From CAWUEZ02 sp963921355 (GTDB taxonomy: Bacteria > Pseudomonadota > Alphaproteobacteria > Thalassobaculales > Thalassobaculaceae): a DNA stretch of 64,000 bases. The translations under genes and the position numbers were made by a program. The stretch lies in assembly GCA_963921355.3 (NCBI GenBank), contig OZ001190.1, positions 1,860,001-1,924,000 of the forward strand, written 5' to 3'. The notes under the pieces are model-generated. The model had not been told where the DNA came from, did no database searches, and saw only the letters and a list, made by a program, of their open reading frames with translations. Of this stretch, positions 17,199 through 24,379 are shown in pieces. The first letter of the stretch is position 1. Each line of letters opens with the position of its first letter.

Positions 17199-18005
17199 TT
17201 AGCCCGGTTTGGCGTCGCGCAACAGTTTCAGGAACGGGGCATGGAGCTGGTCGTTGGCAGCGACCACGTTGCCCGACTCAAACACCTCGGAGCGCCCTGC
17301 GGTGTCAGTGGCATAGCCGCCCGCCTCCCGCACCAGCAGCAGGCCGGCGGCAATGTCCCAGGGATTCAGCTTCATTTCCCAGAAGCCCTCGTAGCGTCCC
17401 GAGGCCACCCAGGCGAGGTCCAGCGCCGCCGCGCCGAATCGCCGGACACCCGCGGTCTGGCTCATGACCGCGCGCTGCTGGGCCAGAAACAGGTCGTGAT
17501 CCCCGCCGAGCCCGGTCACCGGGATGCCGGTGGCGAACACGGCGTCCTGCATCGAGCGCCGCGCCGATACCCGCAGGCGGCGGTCGTTGAGATAGGCGCC
17601 CTGGCCCTTCTCGGCCCAATAGAACTCGTCGGTCAGCGGCTGGTAAATTCCGCCGGCGATGACCTCGCCCTTCTCCTCCAGCGCGACCGAGATGCAGAAA
17701 TGCGGGATGCCGTGGAGGAAGTTGAGGGTCCCGTCCAGCGGGTCGACGATCCAGCGCTGCTGGTTCGGATCGCTGCCGGCGATCTCCCCGGATTCCTCCA
17801 TCAGGAAGCCGTATTTCGGCCGGGCGTGGGACAGCTCTTCGCGCAGAACCTTCTCGGCCTTGTGGTCGGCGGTCGACACGAAATCCGCCGGGCCCTTTTT
17901 GGAGACCTGCAGGTTCTCGACCTCGCCGAAGTCTCGGCGGAGGCCACGGGACGCCTTCTGACAGGCCTTGAAGACGACGTTGTACAGCGCCGAACGGACG
18001 GCCAT
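17199..18005 (-). CDS. suhB: Inositol-1-monophosphatase family protein (SuhB)
   Basis: 268-residue Mg-dependent sugar phosphatase. The metal site motifs are present: EESGE (about residue 70), WIVDPLDGTLNFLHG (about 86-100) and the C-terminal LNPWDIAAGLLLVREAGG. In bacteria SuhB hydrolyses inositol-1-phosphate and can also act in rRNA transcription complexes. ATG 18005 gives the standard start (MAVRSALYNVVFKACQKASR). Stands alone on the minus strand; a repeat element separates it from efp. Confidence 0.92.
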   Translation of the reverse strand: MAVRSALYNVVFKACQKASRGLRRDFGEVENLQVSKKGPADFVSTADHKAEKVLREELSHARPKYGFLMEESGEIAGSDPNQQRWIVDPLDGTLNFLHGIPHFCISVALEEKGEVIAGGIYQPLTDEFYWAEKGQGAYLNDRRLRVSARRSMQDAVFATGIPVTGLGGDHDLFLAQQRAVMSQTAGVRRFGAAALDLAWVASGRYEGFWEMKLNPWDIAAGLLLVREAGGYATDTAGRSEVFESGNVVAANDQLHAPFLKLLRDAKPG

Positions 18006-18072
18006 GACTGTGTTCCTCGATATCTGGCGCCGACCGGTCGTTGACCGGCAGGCGGTGCGTCGCGGCGGTCGG

Positions 18073-18193
18073 CTAGTGGTCTGATCTAAACGTTTGGTAC
18101 CCAAACGTTTCGTGAATCAGCCCACATATTAAGTAGCATTGTGGGGCGATTCACCGAACGGATGGGACTCATCCGTTCGGATCGCACCACTAG
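18073..18193. mobile_element. MITE-like element, two inverted 53-nt units flanked by CTAG
   Basis: Two 53-nt units face each other: 18073-18125 and the complement of 18141-18193, separated by 15 bases. Both outer ends are CTAG. Each unit folds as one long hairpin. The second unit is identical (53/53) to 50205-50257. CTAG ends with TA as putative duplicated target fit the insertion preference of IS630/Tc1-mariner elements. The right CTAG contains the amber stop codon of efp. No transposase lies inside, so it is non-autonomous. Confidence 0.75.
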
Positions 18194-18756
18194 TCCTTGG
18201 CGCGCTCGACGTAGCTGGTGTCTTCCGGCTTCACGACGATCCGGGTTCCGGCCTCGATGTGCGGCGGGACCAGAACCTTGACGCCATTCTCCAGCACCGC
18301 CGGCTTGTAGGACGAGGATGCGGTCTGACCCTTCACCACGGCATCGGCCTCGACCACCGTCATCACGACGGTGTCGGGCAACTGAACCGACAGGGGTTCC
18401 TCTTCGTAGGATTCGATTTGAACCGTCATGCCGTCCTGAAGGAATGCCTTCTGGTCGCCGATCATGTCGTCGTTGATCGCGATCTGCTCGAAGGTCTCGC
18501 TGTCCATGAAATGCAGCTGGCCGTCGTCTTCATAGAGGAAGGTCGCGGCGCGCTGTTCGAGGCGGACCCGCTCGACCTGCTCATCGGCCCGGAAGCGCTC
18601 GTTGAGCTTCGTGCCGCTGCGGATGTCCTTCATCTCGACCTGGTTGAAGGCACCGCCCTTGCCGGGTTTGACGGCCTGGGTCTTGGTGACGACCCACAGG
18701 CGGTTCTGGTGCTCGACCACATTGCCGATGCGCACGGCGTTGCCGTTGATCTTCAT
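18190..18756 (-). CDS. efp: Translation elongation factor P
   Basis: 188-residue EF-P, which binds ribosomes stalled at polyproline and promotes peptide-bond formation. The N-terminal KOW-like domain carries the modifiable lysine in the loop VKPGKGGAFN (Lys33). Two OB-type domains follow, with LPDTVVMTVVEADAVVKG and VPPHIEAGTRIVV. Polyproline clients are abundant here (TolA, the OmpA-like protein). The stop TAG is formed within the CTAG end of the adjoining MITE. No epmA or epmB gene is visible in the window. Confidence 0.95.
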   Translation of the reverse strand: MKINGNAVRIGNVVEHQNRLWVVTKTQAVKPGKGGAFNQVEMKDIRSGTKLNERFRADEQVERVRLEQRAATFLYEDDGQLHFMDSETFEQIAINDDMIGDQKAFLQDGMTVQIESYEEEPLSVQLPDTVVMTVVEADAVVKGQTASSSYKPAVLENGVKVLVPPHIEAGTRIVVKPEDTSYVERAKD

Positions 18757-18820
18757 AGGATGTCGTCCATAACTTCGAGGTGGCGACCTGGAGGTAGCTC
18801 CGGAAACGCCGGGGCTTTTA

Positions 18821-19471
18821 TCAGGCCGCGCCGGGAGTGTCCACGCCGAGGCGCCGGTCCCAGCTGAGGATGAACCGGCAGGCGGGCGCGCCCATGGCCT
18901 CGCAGGCGGTCTCGCGCACCCGGGCATGGCGGTGCACCAGCGCCTGGAACAGCCGGGAGAAGGTTGCCGCATAGTAGTCGCAGACCGGATGGTTGGCCGG
19001 GACGGCTCGCCCGATGGGCGCGCCGCGGAGCTCGATCTCCACCGGCTGCGCCAGGCGGTAGGAGAAGGTCCCGCCGCCGACGAAGGTCCAGGCGTTGCGG
19101 GCGATCGCGGCCAGCAGAATCCGTGCCGCCAGACGGGCCGGCAGAACCCGCAACAGCAGCTGGACCGGCTTCGGGATCCGATGGGCCAGCAGGTAGTCGG
19201 CCGTGCGGCGGCCGGCGTCGTCGGCGATGGCTGCGGCGTGCGCGGGGTCCAGGCTGGTCCTCAGTGCGTGGTGCAGGGCGATCGCCTCGCCCTCGTCGAC
19301 CATGGTGTCGGGCGGCTCGGCCCAGCGGTTCGACAACCCGGCGCGCTCGAACAGCCGGCGGGCGGCGACCCGGCCGATCCGATCGCCGGCCGCCGCCGCG
19401 ATCTGGATGATCGCATTCGGTCCGATCCGGGCACCCGCACCGGTCGCCCGGTATGCGGCGGACCCGGCCAC
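18821..19471 (-). CDS. bchJ: Bacteriochlorophyll 4-vinyl reductase family protein (V4R domain)
   Basis: 216 residues. The start GARIGPNAIIQIAAAAGD and the C-terminal V4R (4-vinyl reductase) region with NHPVCDYYAATFSRLFQALVH match BchJ, linked to reduction of the 8-vinyl group of divinyl protochlorophyllide. It starts three bases after bchE ends and is certainly in the same operon. BchJ is thought to act as a substrate carrier/assistant rather than the main reductase. Cysteines in FSRLF...VRETACEAMGAPAC may be functional. Phototrophic function depends on genes outside the window. Confidence 0.85.
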   Translation of the reverse strand: MAGSAAYRATGAGARIGPNAIIQIAAAAGDRIGRVAARRLFERAGLSNRWAEPPDTMVDEGEAIALHHALRTSLDPAHAAAIADDAGRRTADYLLAHRIPKPVQLLLRVLPARLAARILLAAIARNAWTFVGGGTFSYRLAQPVEIELRGAPIGRAVPANHPVCDYYAATFSRLFQALVHRHARVRETACEAMGAPACRFILSWDRRLGVDTPGAA

Positions 19472-19474
19472 GGC

Positions 19475-21136
19475 CTATTCGGCCGGAACCGAGGGCGCTC
19501 GGGCTTTGTCGCGCACAACCTCGCGGGAGGCCGCGGGTACCGACGGCAAGTCGATGTCGTCCATCTGCTCGGTGCCGCCGCCGCAGGCCATGATCTTGGC
19601 CTGGGTATCGCCCTTGATCCTGCGGTTATGCTTGGCCTTCCAGTCACTGCCGGCATCGCTGGCCCGGCGCCGGTTCGTATCGAAGGCGAAGTCGACCTTG
19701 CCCTTGGACTGGGGCCCCCAGTAGTTCACCCGCCCGAGGTCGTAGAACGTGCGCTCGAAGCCGGCTTTCAGGAACGCCTTCAGGCAGCCCAGCAGGTAGC
19801 GACGCCGGTCGCCGGTGCCGGCCCAGGGGTAGGAAAACAGCGCCTTATGCGAATAGAACCGCCGGTAGTTGTGCATCACCCGGTCCAGCAGCTCGGCGCG
19901 GTCCATCGCCTCGGGTTTGATGATCGGCGTGACGAAATTGTACTTCTCGTAGTCGAAGATCTCGACCTTGTCGCCGAGGTCCTTGAACAGGTCCGAGAAA
20001 GGCCAGGGCGTGTACATCGCCCAGTTCGCGAGGTCCGGTTTCCAGTCCATCGCCATGCGGTAGGTCTCTTCGAGGGTTTCGCGCGTCTCGTTCTCGAGCC
20101 CGACGATGAACTGCGCCTCGACGACAATCCCGGCCTCGCGCAGCAGCCGGACCGCCTTCTTGTTCTGGGCGACGGTGGTTTCCTTGTGGAAGCGGTAGAG
20201 CTTCAGCTGGGCGGCCGCTTCGGTGCCGAGCGAGACGTGGATCAGCCCGGCCTTGCGGTACAGCGGCAGCAGTTCCTCGTCGCGCAGAATGTCGGTGACA
20301 CGGGTGTTGATGCCCCATTGGATTCCGAGGCCGCGCTCGATCAGTTCCTCGCAGAACGCGACGAACTTCTTGCGATTGATGGTCGGTTCCTCGTCGGCGA
20401 GGATGAAGAAGCCGACATCATGCTCGCGCATCAGGGTCTCGATTTCGTCGACCACCTTCTTCGGGTCGCGGATCCGGTAGTCGCGCCAGAACTTCCATTG
20501 CGAGCAGAAGCTGCAGGTGAACGGATAGCCGCGGGCCATGTTCGGGATCGCCACGCGCTTGCCGGTCGGGATGTAGATGTACTTGTCCCACTCCAGCAGG
20601 CTCCAGTCGGGAACGACCGCGTCGAAGTCCTTCACCGTCGGCGCCGCCGGGGTGGCGACGATCTGCTCGCCGTCACGGAAGGCGAGCCCTTTGATGTCGT
20701 TCCGGTTGGCTGGCCAGTAGCCGTGGTCGATTGATCGGACCAGGTCAACGAAGATCTCTTCGCCCTCGCCGCGCACGATGGTGTCGATCCACGGCGCCTC
20801 GGAGAGGACCTGCTGGTACATGAAGGTTGCATGGATGCCGCCGAGCACCGTGACCGTATCCGGGTGCACTTCCTTGGCGATCTCGAGCAGACGCTCGGCC
20901 TTGTAGATGGAGGGGGTGATGGCGGTCGAGCCGACCACGTCCGGCTTCTCTTCGACCAGCATCGCGCGGACGTCGTCATCGCAGAGATGATTGGTCATCG
21001 CGTCGATGAACCGGACGTCGGTGTAGCCGGCGACCCTCAGCGCGCCGGAGATGTAGGCGACCCGCGCCGGCGGCCAGTTGCCGGCGATCTCCGCGCCGCC
21101 TGAGTGGTAGTTCGGATGGATCAGCACGATCCGCAT
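19475..21136 (-). CDS. bchE: Anaerobic Mg-protoporphyrin IX monomethyl ester cyclase, substituted Fe-S motif
   Basis: 553-residue B12-dependent radical-SAM enzyme that closes the fifth ring of bacteriochlorophyll without oxygen. The N-terminal cobalamin domain starts with HPNYHSGGAEIAGNWPPA; the radical-SAM core follows with QWKFWRDYR and FFILADEEPTINR. The cluster motif, normally Cx3Cx2C in the context RGCPxxCxFC, reads RGYPFTCSFC: the first Cys is Tyr204 (codon TAT at 20525-20527), leaving Cys208 and Cys211. This should cripple [4Fe-4S] binding unless the base call is wrong. The rest is intact with no frameshift. GGGAGGG precedes the ATG; an FNR-type promoter lies upstream. Confidence 0.93.
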   Translation of the reverse strand: MRIVLIHPNYHSGGAEIAGNWPPARVAYISGALRVAGYTDVRFIDAMTNHLCDDDVRAMLVEEKPDVVGSTAITPSIYKAERLLEIAKEVHPDTVTVLGGIHATFMYQQVLSEAPWIDTIVRGEGEEIFVDLVRSIDHGYWPANRNDIKGLAFRDGEQIVATPAAPTVKDFDAVVPDWSLLEWDKYIYIPTGKRVAIPNMARGYPFTCSFCSQWKFWRDYRIRDPKKVVDEIETLMREHDVGFFILADEEPTINRKKFVAFCEELIERGLGIQWGINTRVTDILRDEELLPLYRKAGLIHVSLGTEAAAQLKLYRFHKETTVAQNKKAVRLLREAGIVVEAQFIVGLENETRETLEETYRMAMDWKPDLANWAMYTPWPFSDLFKDLGDKVEIFDYEKYNFVTPIIKPEAMDRAELLDRVMHNYRRFYSHKALFSYPWAGTGDRRRYLLGCLKAFLKAGFERTFYDLGRVNYWGPQSKGKVDFAFDTNRRRASDAGSDWKAKHNRRIKGDTQAKIMACGGGTEQMDDIDLPSVPAASREVVRDKARAPSVPAE

Positions 21137-21203
21137 GGCACCCTCCCTGACACATCCGCCACTGGCATCCGACGCCGGCGTTCGACGCCGGGTGCGCGAG
21201 CGT

Positions 21204-21252
21204 CAAGTAAACCGTACAGAGTTGATAGTCAGCTAGAATTGACACAGATCAA
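21204..21252 (-). promoter_or_regulatory. FNR/FixK-type promoter of bchE
   Basis: On the minus strand TTGATCTGTGTCAA (21239-21252) matches the FNR/FixK consensus TTGAT-N4-ATCAA closely. Exactly 22 bases downstream is a -10-like TACGGT (21211-21216), the spacing of class II FNR activation (box centred at -41.5). The predicted start is 21204, giving a 68-nt leader before bchE. Oxygen-dependent control of an oxygen-independent cyclase makes biological sense and is known for bchE in purple bacteria. Confidence 0.7.
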
Positions 21253-21344
21253 CCCTCCTGGATGAGCGCAATTCGCTTTGGTTAGCGTTTTGGTGTAAGC
21301 TCTTCATCAGACGCGGAAAAAACCATGGCGACGGGGAGAGCGGC

Positions 21345-21647
21345 ATGGAGGCATTCGCTGCGGATGGATTGACCCGCCAGAGCTTGACGGTCCTGGCGGA
21401 TGCGACGGCGGAAGTGCTGGGACGCGGGATGGTCTACCAGGCCATTCTCGACCTCGCCGAGCGCGGTAACGAGACCAAATTCGTTCAGGTGCGGGAGTTG
21501 TTCGACGCCCAGGAGCTCGGTGATCGCGTGCGCATTCGCGACCACGCGATGGAAGCACTGGGTGAGGGCGATTCCGGGCCCCTCGACGACACGGTCGACA
21601 TGCATCAGGACGCGGACGCGTACTTCCCGAAAGTCATGGGGTCCTGA
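21345..21647 (+). CDS. Hypothetical protein, 100 residues
   Basis: Small acidic protein that I do not recognise. It looks helical (LTVLADATAEVLGRGMVYQA, then ILDLAERGNETKFVQVRELF) with an Asp-rich tail ending HQDADAYFPKVMGS. A GGGGAGAG ribosome site lies seven bases upstream of the ATG, and codon use is like its neighbours. It is divergent from bchE across a 208-bp gap that holds the FNR-type promoter of bchE, and convergent with thiE. No signal peptide or membrane segment is seen. Confidence 0.65.
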   Translation: MEAFAADGLTRQSLTVLADATAEVLGRGMVYQAILDLAERGNETKFVQVRELFDAQELGDRVRIRDHAMEALGEGDSGPLDDTVDMHQDADAYFPKVMGS

Positions 21648-21659
21648 CGCCCCGCCGCC

Positions 21660-21689
21660 ACGAAGGGCAGTAGCGCCTCGGCCCTTCGT
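21660..21689. terminator. Hairpin between convergent genes
   Basis: A perfect 9-bp stem (21660-21668 with 21681-21689) with a 12-base loop lies between the converging 21345 gene and thiE. No T tract follows on either strand. It may act as a bidirectional terminator. Confidence 0.5.
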
Positions 21690-21693
21690 ACCC

Positions 21694-22314
21694 TCAGCCG
21701 AGGGCGGCGTCGAACGCCTTAATTCCAGCGGCCGGTCCCTCGGGGTGGTTCCAGACGGCGCCGATGACCGCCAGAAAATCGGCGCCGGCGTCCACCAGCG
21801 GGCGGCAGTTATCGGCCGTGATGCCCCCGATCGCCACGCTGGGCACGGTCATCATCTGGCTCCACCATTGCAGAATCTCGAGCGGCGCCGGGGTGGTGTT
21901 GTCCTTGGACCCGCTGCCGAAGAACGCGCCGAAGGCGACATAGTCGGCGCCGGCCTCGCCGGCTTCCATGGCGAGGTGACGGCTGGCCTTGCAGGTCACG
22001 CCGATCATCGCCCCTGGACCCAGCAGCCGGCGGGCCTCGCCATATGGGGAATCCTCCTGGCCGACATGGCAGCCGTCGCAGCCGCTGCGTACGGCGAGAT
22101 CTGGCTGGTCGTTCATCAGCACCGGCACGCCCCGGCCATGGGCGACCGGCAGGATCGCCTCGGCCGCGTGCAGAATGGTGTCGTCGTCAACGTCCTTTAG
22201 GCGGACCTGCAGACAGGCCACCGCTCCGGCGTCGAGCGCCTCGCCCAGCCGGTCGCAGAACGCCGCCACGTCGTCGAGACGCGGCGGCGTGATCAGATAG
22301 AGTTCGGCCGCCAT
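21694..22314 (-). CDS. thiE: Thiamine-phosphate synthase
   Basis: 206-residue TIM-barrel enzyme that joins HMP pyrophosphate and thiazole phosphate to give thiamine monophosphate. Motifs: CLQVRLKD for pyrophosphate contact, VLMNDQPDLAVRSGCDGCHVGQ for Mg and substrate, VAFGAFFGSGSKDN and the phosphate loop SVAIGGITADN. It lies 35 bases after the aldolase gene and is probably the tail of the tkt-gap-fba transcript; no TPP riboswitch is seen in front. thiD is separately located at 44 kb. Confidence 0.9.
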   Translation of the reverse strand: MAAELYLITPPRLDDVAAFCDRLGEALDAGAVACLQVRLKDVDDDTILHAAEAILPVAHGRGVPVLMNDQPDLAVRSGCDGCHVGQEDSPYGEARRLLGPGAMIGVTCKASRHLAMEAGEAGADYVAFGAFFGSGSKDNTTPAPLEILQWWSQMMTVPSVAIGGITADNCRPLVDAGADFLAVIGAVWNHPEGPAAGIKAFDAALG

Positions 22315-22349
22315 TTCGCTACCGGTGCCCCGAGGCCGTGCGGTTCAGG

Positions 22350-23279
22350 TCAGCTCCGGCCCTTGTAGATGTCGATGATCTTGTCGAGCATGGCGAGCGC
22401 CTCGTCGCGCGGCCGCTGGAAGGTGTTGCGGCCGATGATCGAGCCGTTGGCACCGCCCTGGTAGAGGCCGCGGATCTCGTCGAGGATACCGTCCAGGTCC
22501 TTCGCCTCGCCGCCGGAAAAGACGACGATCCGCCGGCCTTCGAAAGAGGCCTGCATGACATGGGCGACCCGTTCGGCCAGGGTCGCCGTCGGGATCCCGG
22601 TGCTCTCGTAGGACTTGCGGGCGGCCTCCAGGCCGATGCCGGCCTTCGGCGGCTTCACCTTGATGATGTGGGCACCCATCAGCGCCGCCATGTGTGCGGC
22701 ATAGGCTGAGATGTCGACCGCGGTTTCGGCTTCCTTCGCCAGACCGCCGCCGCGCGGATACGACCACATCACCACGGCGAGGCCGACGGCCTTGGCCTCC
22801 TCGGCCATCTCGCGGATCTGGCCCATCATGTCGAACTGGGCGTCGGAGCCGGGGTAGATGGTGAAGCCGATCGCCGAGCAGCCGAGCCGCAGCGCATCAC
22901 CCACGGACCCGGTGATCGCCTGGGTCGGGGCGTCCTTGTCCCGGGCCAGGCTGTTCGAGGAGTTGACCTTGAGAATGGTCGGGATGGCGCCGGCGAAACT
23001 GTCGGCCCCGGCCTCCAGCATGCCGAGTGGGGCGGCATAGGCCGACAGACCGGCATCAATCGCCAGCTTGAAGTGGTAGTGCGGGTCATAGGCCGCGGGG
23101 TTCGGCGCGAAGCTGCGGGCCGGGCCGTGTTCGAAGCCCTGGTCGACCGGCAGGATCACCAGCTTTCCGGTGCCGCCGAGCTTTCCCTGCATCAGGATGC
23201 GCGCCAGATTGGCCTTGGTTCCCGGACTGTCGCTCTCGTAGTTGTCCAGGATCTTCTTGACCCTCTGGGTGATCTTCAT
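22350..23279 (-). CDS. fbaB: Class I fructose-bisphosphate aldolase (FbaB/DhnA type)
   Basis: 309-residue Schiff-base aldolase that splits or forms fructose-1,6-bisphosphate. PVDQGFEHGPARSF is the family start, and the Schiff-base lysine is in HIIKVKPPK; GSVGDALRLGCSAIGFTIYP and the C-terminal phosphate loop VFSGGEAKD and SIIGRNTFQRP agree. It lies 25 bases downstream of gap on the same strand. With gap and tkt it serves glycolysis/gluconeogenesis or the Calvin cycle; no RuBisCO or PRK is in the window. Confidence 0.92.
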   Translation of the reverse strand: MKITQRVKKILDNYESDSPGTKANLARILMQGKLGGTGKLVILPVDQGFEHGPARSFAPNPAAYDPHYHFKLAIDAGLSAYAAPLGMLEAGADSFAGAIPTILKVNSSNSLARDKDAPTQAITGSVGDALRLGCSAIGFTIYPGSDAQFDMMGQIREMAEEAKAVGLAVVMWSYPRGGGLAKEAETAVDISAYAAHMAALMGAHIIKVKPPKAGIGLEAARKSYESTGIPTATLAERVAHVMQASFEGRRIVVFSGGEAKDLDGILDEIRGLYQGGANGSIIGRNTFQRPRDEALAMLDKIIDIYKGRS

Positions 23280-23304
23280 CGCAATCGTCCTCCCGGCTCG
23301 CGGA

Positions 23305-24315
23305 TCAGAGGGTTTTCGCCACCGCCGACGTCGTGTCGAGCATGCGGTTCGAGAAACCCCATTCGTTGTCGTACCAGGACAGCACCCGCACCATCTTGCC
23401 GTCGATCACCTGAGTCTGGCCGAGGTCGAAGGTCGAGGAATGGCTGTCGTGGTTGAAGTCGCTGGACACCAGCGGCGCGTCGTTGGTGCCGAGAATGCCT
23501 TTCAAACGGTTGCCGTTGGCGGCCTCGACGATCGCCGCGTTGACCTCCTCGACCGTGGTCTCGCGCTTCGGCACGAACTTGAAGTCGATCAGGCTGACAT
23601 TGGCGGTCGGCACGCGGATGGCCGTCCCGTCGAGTTTCCCGGCCAGTTCCGGCAGCACCAGGCCAACCGCTTTGGCCGCACCCGTCGAGGTCGGGATCAT
23701 CGACTGGGCCGCCGCCCGCGAGCGGTGCAGATCCTTGTGCAGGGTATCGAGGGTCGGCTGGTCGCCGGTGTAGGCGTGGATGGTGGTCATGTAGCCATGC
23801 TCGACGCCGATCGCCTCGTTGAGGACATAGGCGACCGGGGCCAGGCAGTTGGTCGTGCAGGAGGCGTTGGAGACGACCGCATGCTCGGCGGTGAGTTGGT
23901 CGTGGTTGACGCCGTACACCACGGTCAGGTCGGCACCGGTCGCAGGTGCGGAGATGATCACTTTCTTCGCACCCGCCTCGAGGTGCTTGGCGGCCTGTTC
24001 ACGCTTGGTGAAGATGCCGGTGCACTCGAGCACGATATCGACCCCGAGGTCGGCGTGCGGCAGGCTGGCGGGATCGCGTTCCGCGGTGATCTTGATCGGG
24101 CCAAGGCCGATGTCCATCCAGTCGTCGCCGGTGGTCACCGTACCGGGGAAGCGGCCGTGGACGGTGTCGTAGCGGAACAGATGGGCATTGCTCTCGACCG
24201 GGCCGAGGTCATTGACCAGCACCACTTCGAGATCGTCGCGCTTGGCTTCCCAGAGCGCGCGCAGCACCAGGCGGCCGATCCGCCCGAACCCATTGATCGC
24301 AACCTTCGTGGCCAT
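23305..24315 (-). CDS. gap: Glyceraldehyde-3-phosphate dehydrogenase, type I
   Basis: 336-residue phosphorylating GAPDH. The NAD-binding GFGRIGRLVLRA opens the protein, the catalytic Cys153 is in SNASCTTNCLAP, and the catalytic His lies in YMTTIHAYTGDQ. The C-terminal WYDNEWGFSNRM is diagnostic. Residues VNDLGPVESNAH after the second strand leave NAD versus NADP preference open. Middle gene of the tkt-gap-fba run. Confidence 0.96.
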   Translation of the reverse strand: MATKVAINGFGRIGRLVLRALWEAKRDDLEVVLVNDLGPVESNAHLFRYDTVHGRFPGTVTTGDDWMDIGLGPIKITAERDPASLPHADLGVDIVLECTGIFTKREQAAKHLEAGAKKVIISAPATGADLTVVYGVNHDQLTAEHAVVSNASCTTNCLAPVAYVLNEAIGVEHGYMTTIHAYTGDQPTLDTLHKDLHRSRAAAQSMIPTSTGAAKAVGLVLPELAGKLDGTAIRVPTANVSLIDFKFVPKRETTVEEVNAAIVEAANGNRLKGILGTNDAPLVSSDFNHDSHSSTFDLGQTQVIDGKMVRVLSWYDNEWGFSNRMLDTTSAVAKTL

Positions 24316-24379
24316 TTTGTCCTCCTGAACGGTGTCTTGCGTTGACGCCCGACAGGGCGCCGATATCAGTGTGCGGCGG

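Noticed and set aside
22315..22349. TPP riboswitch before thiE
   Set aside because: Only 35 bases separate thiE from the aldolase gene, too short for the aptamer; none is seen before thiD either.
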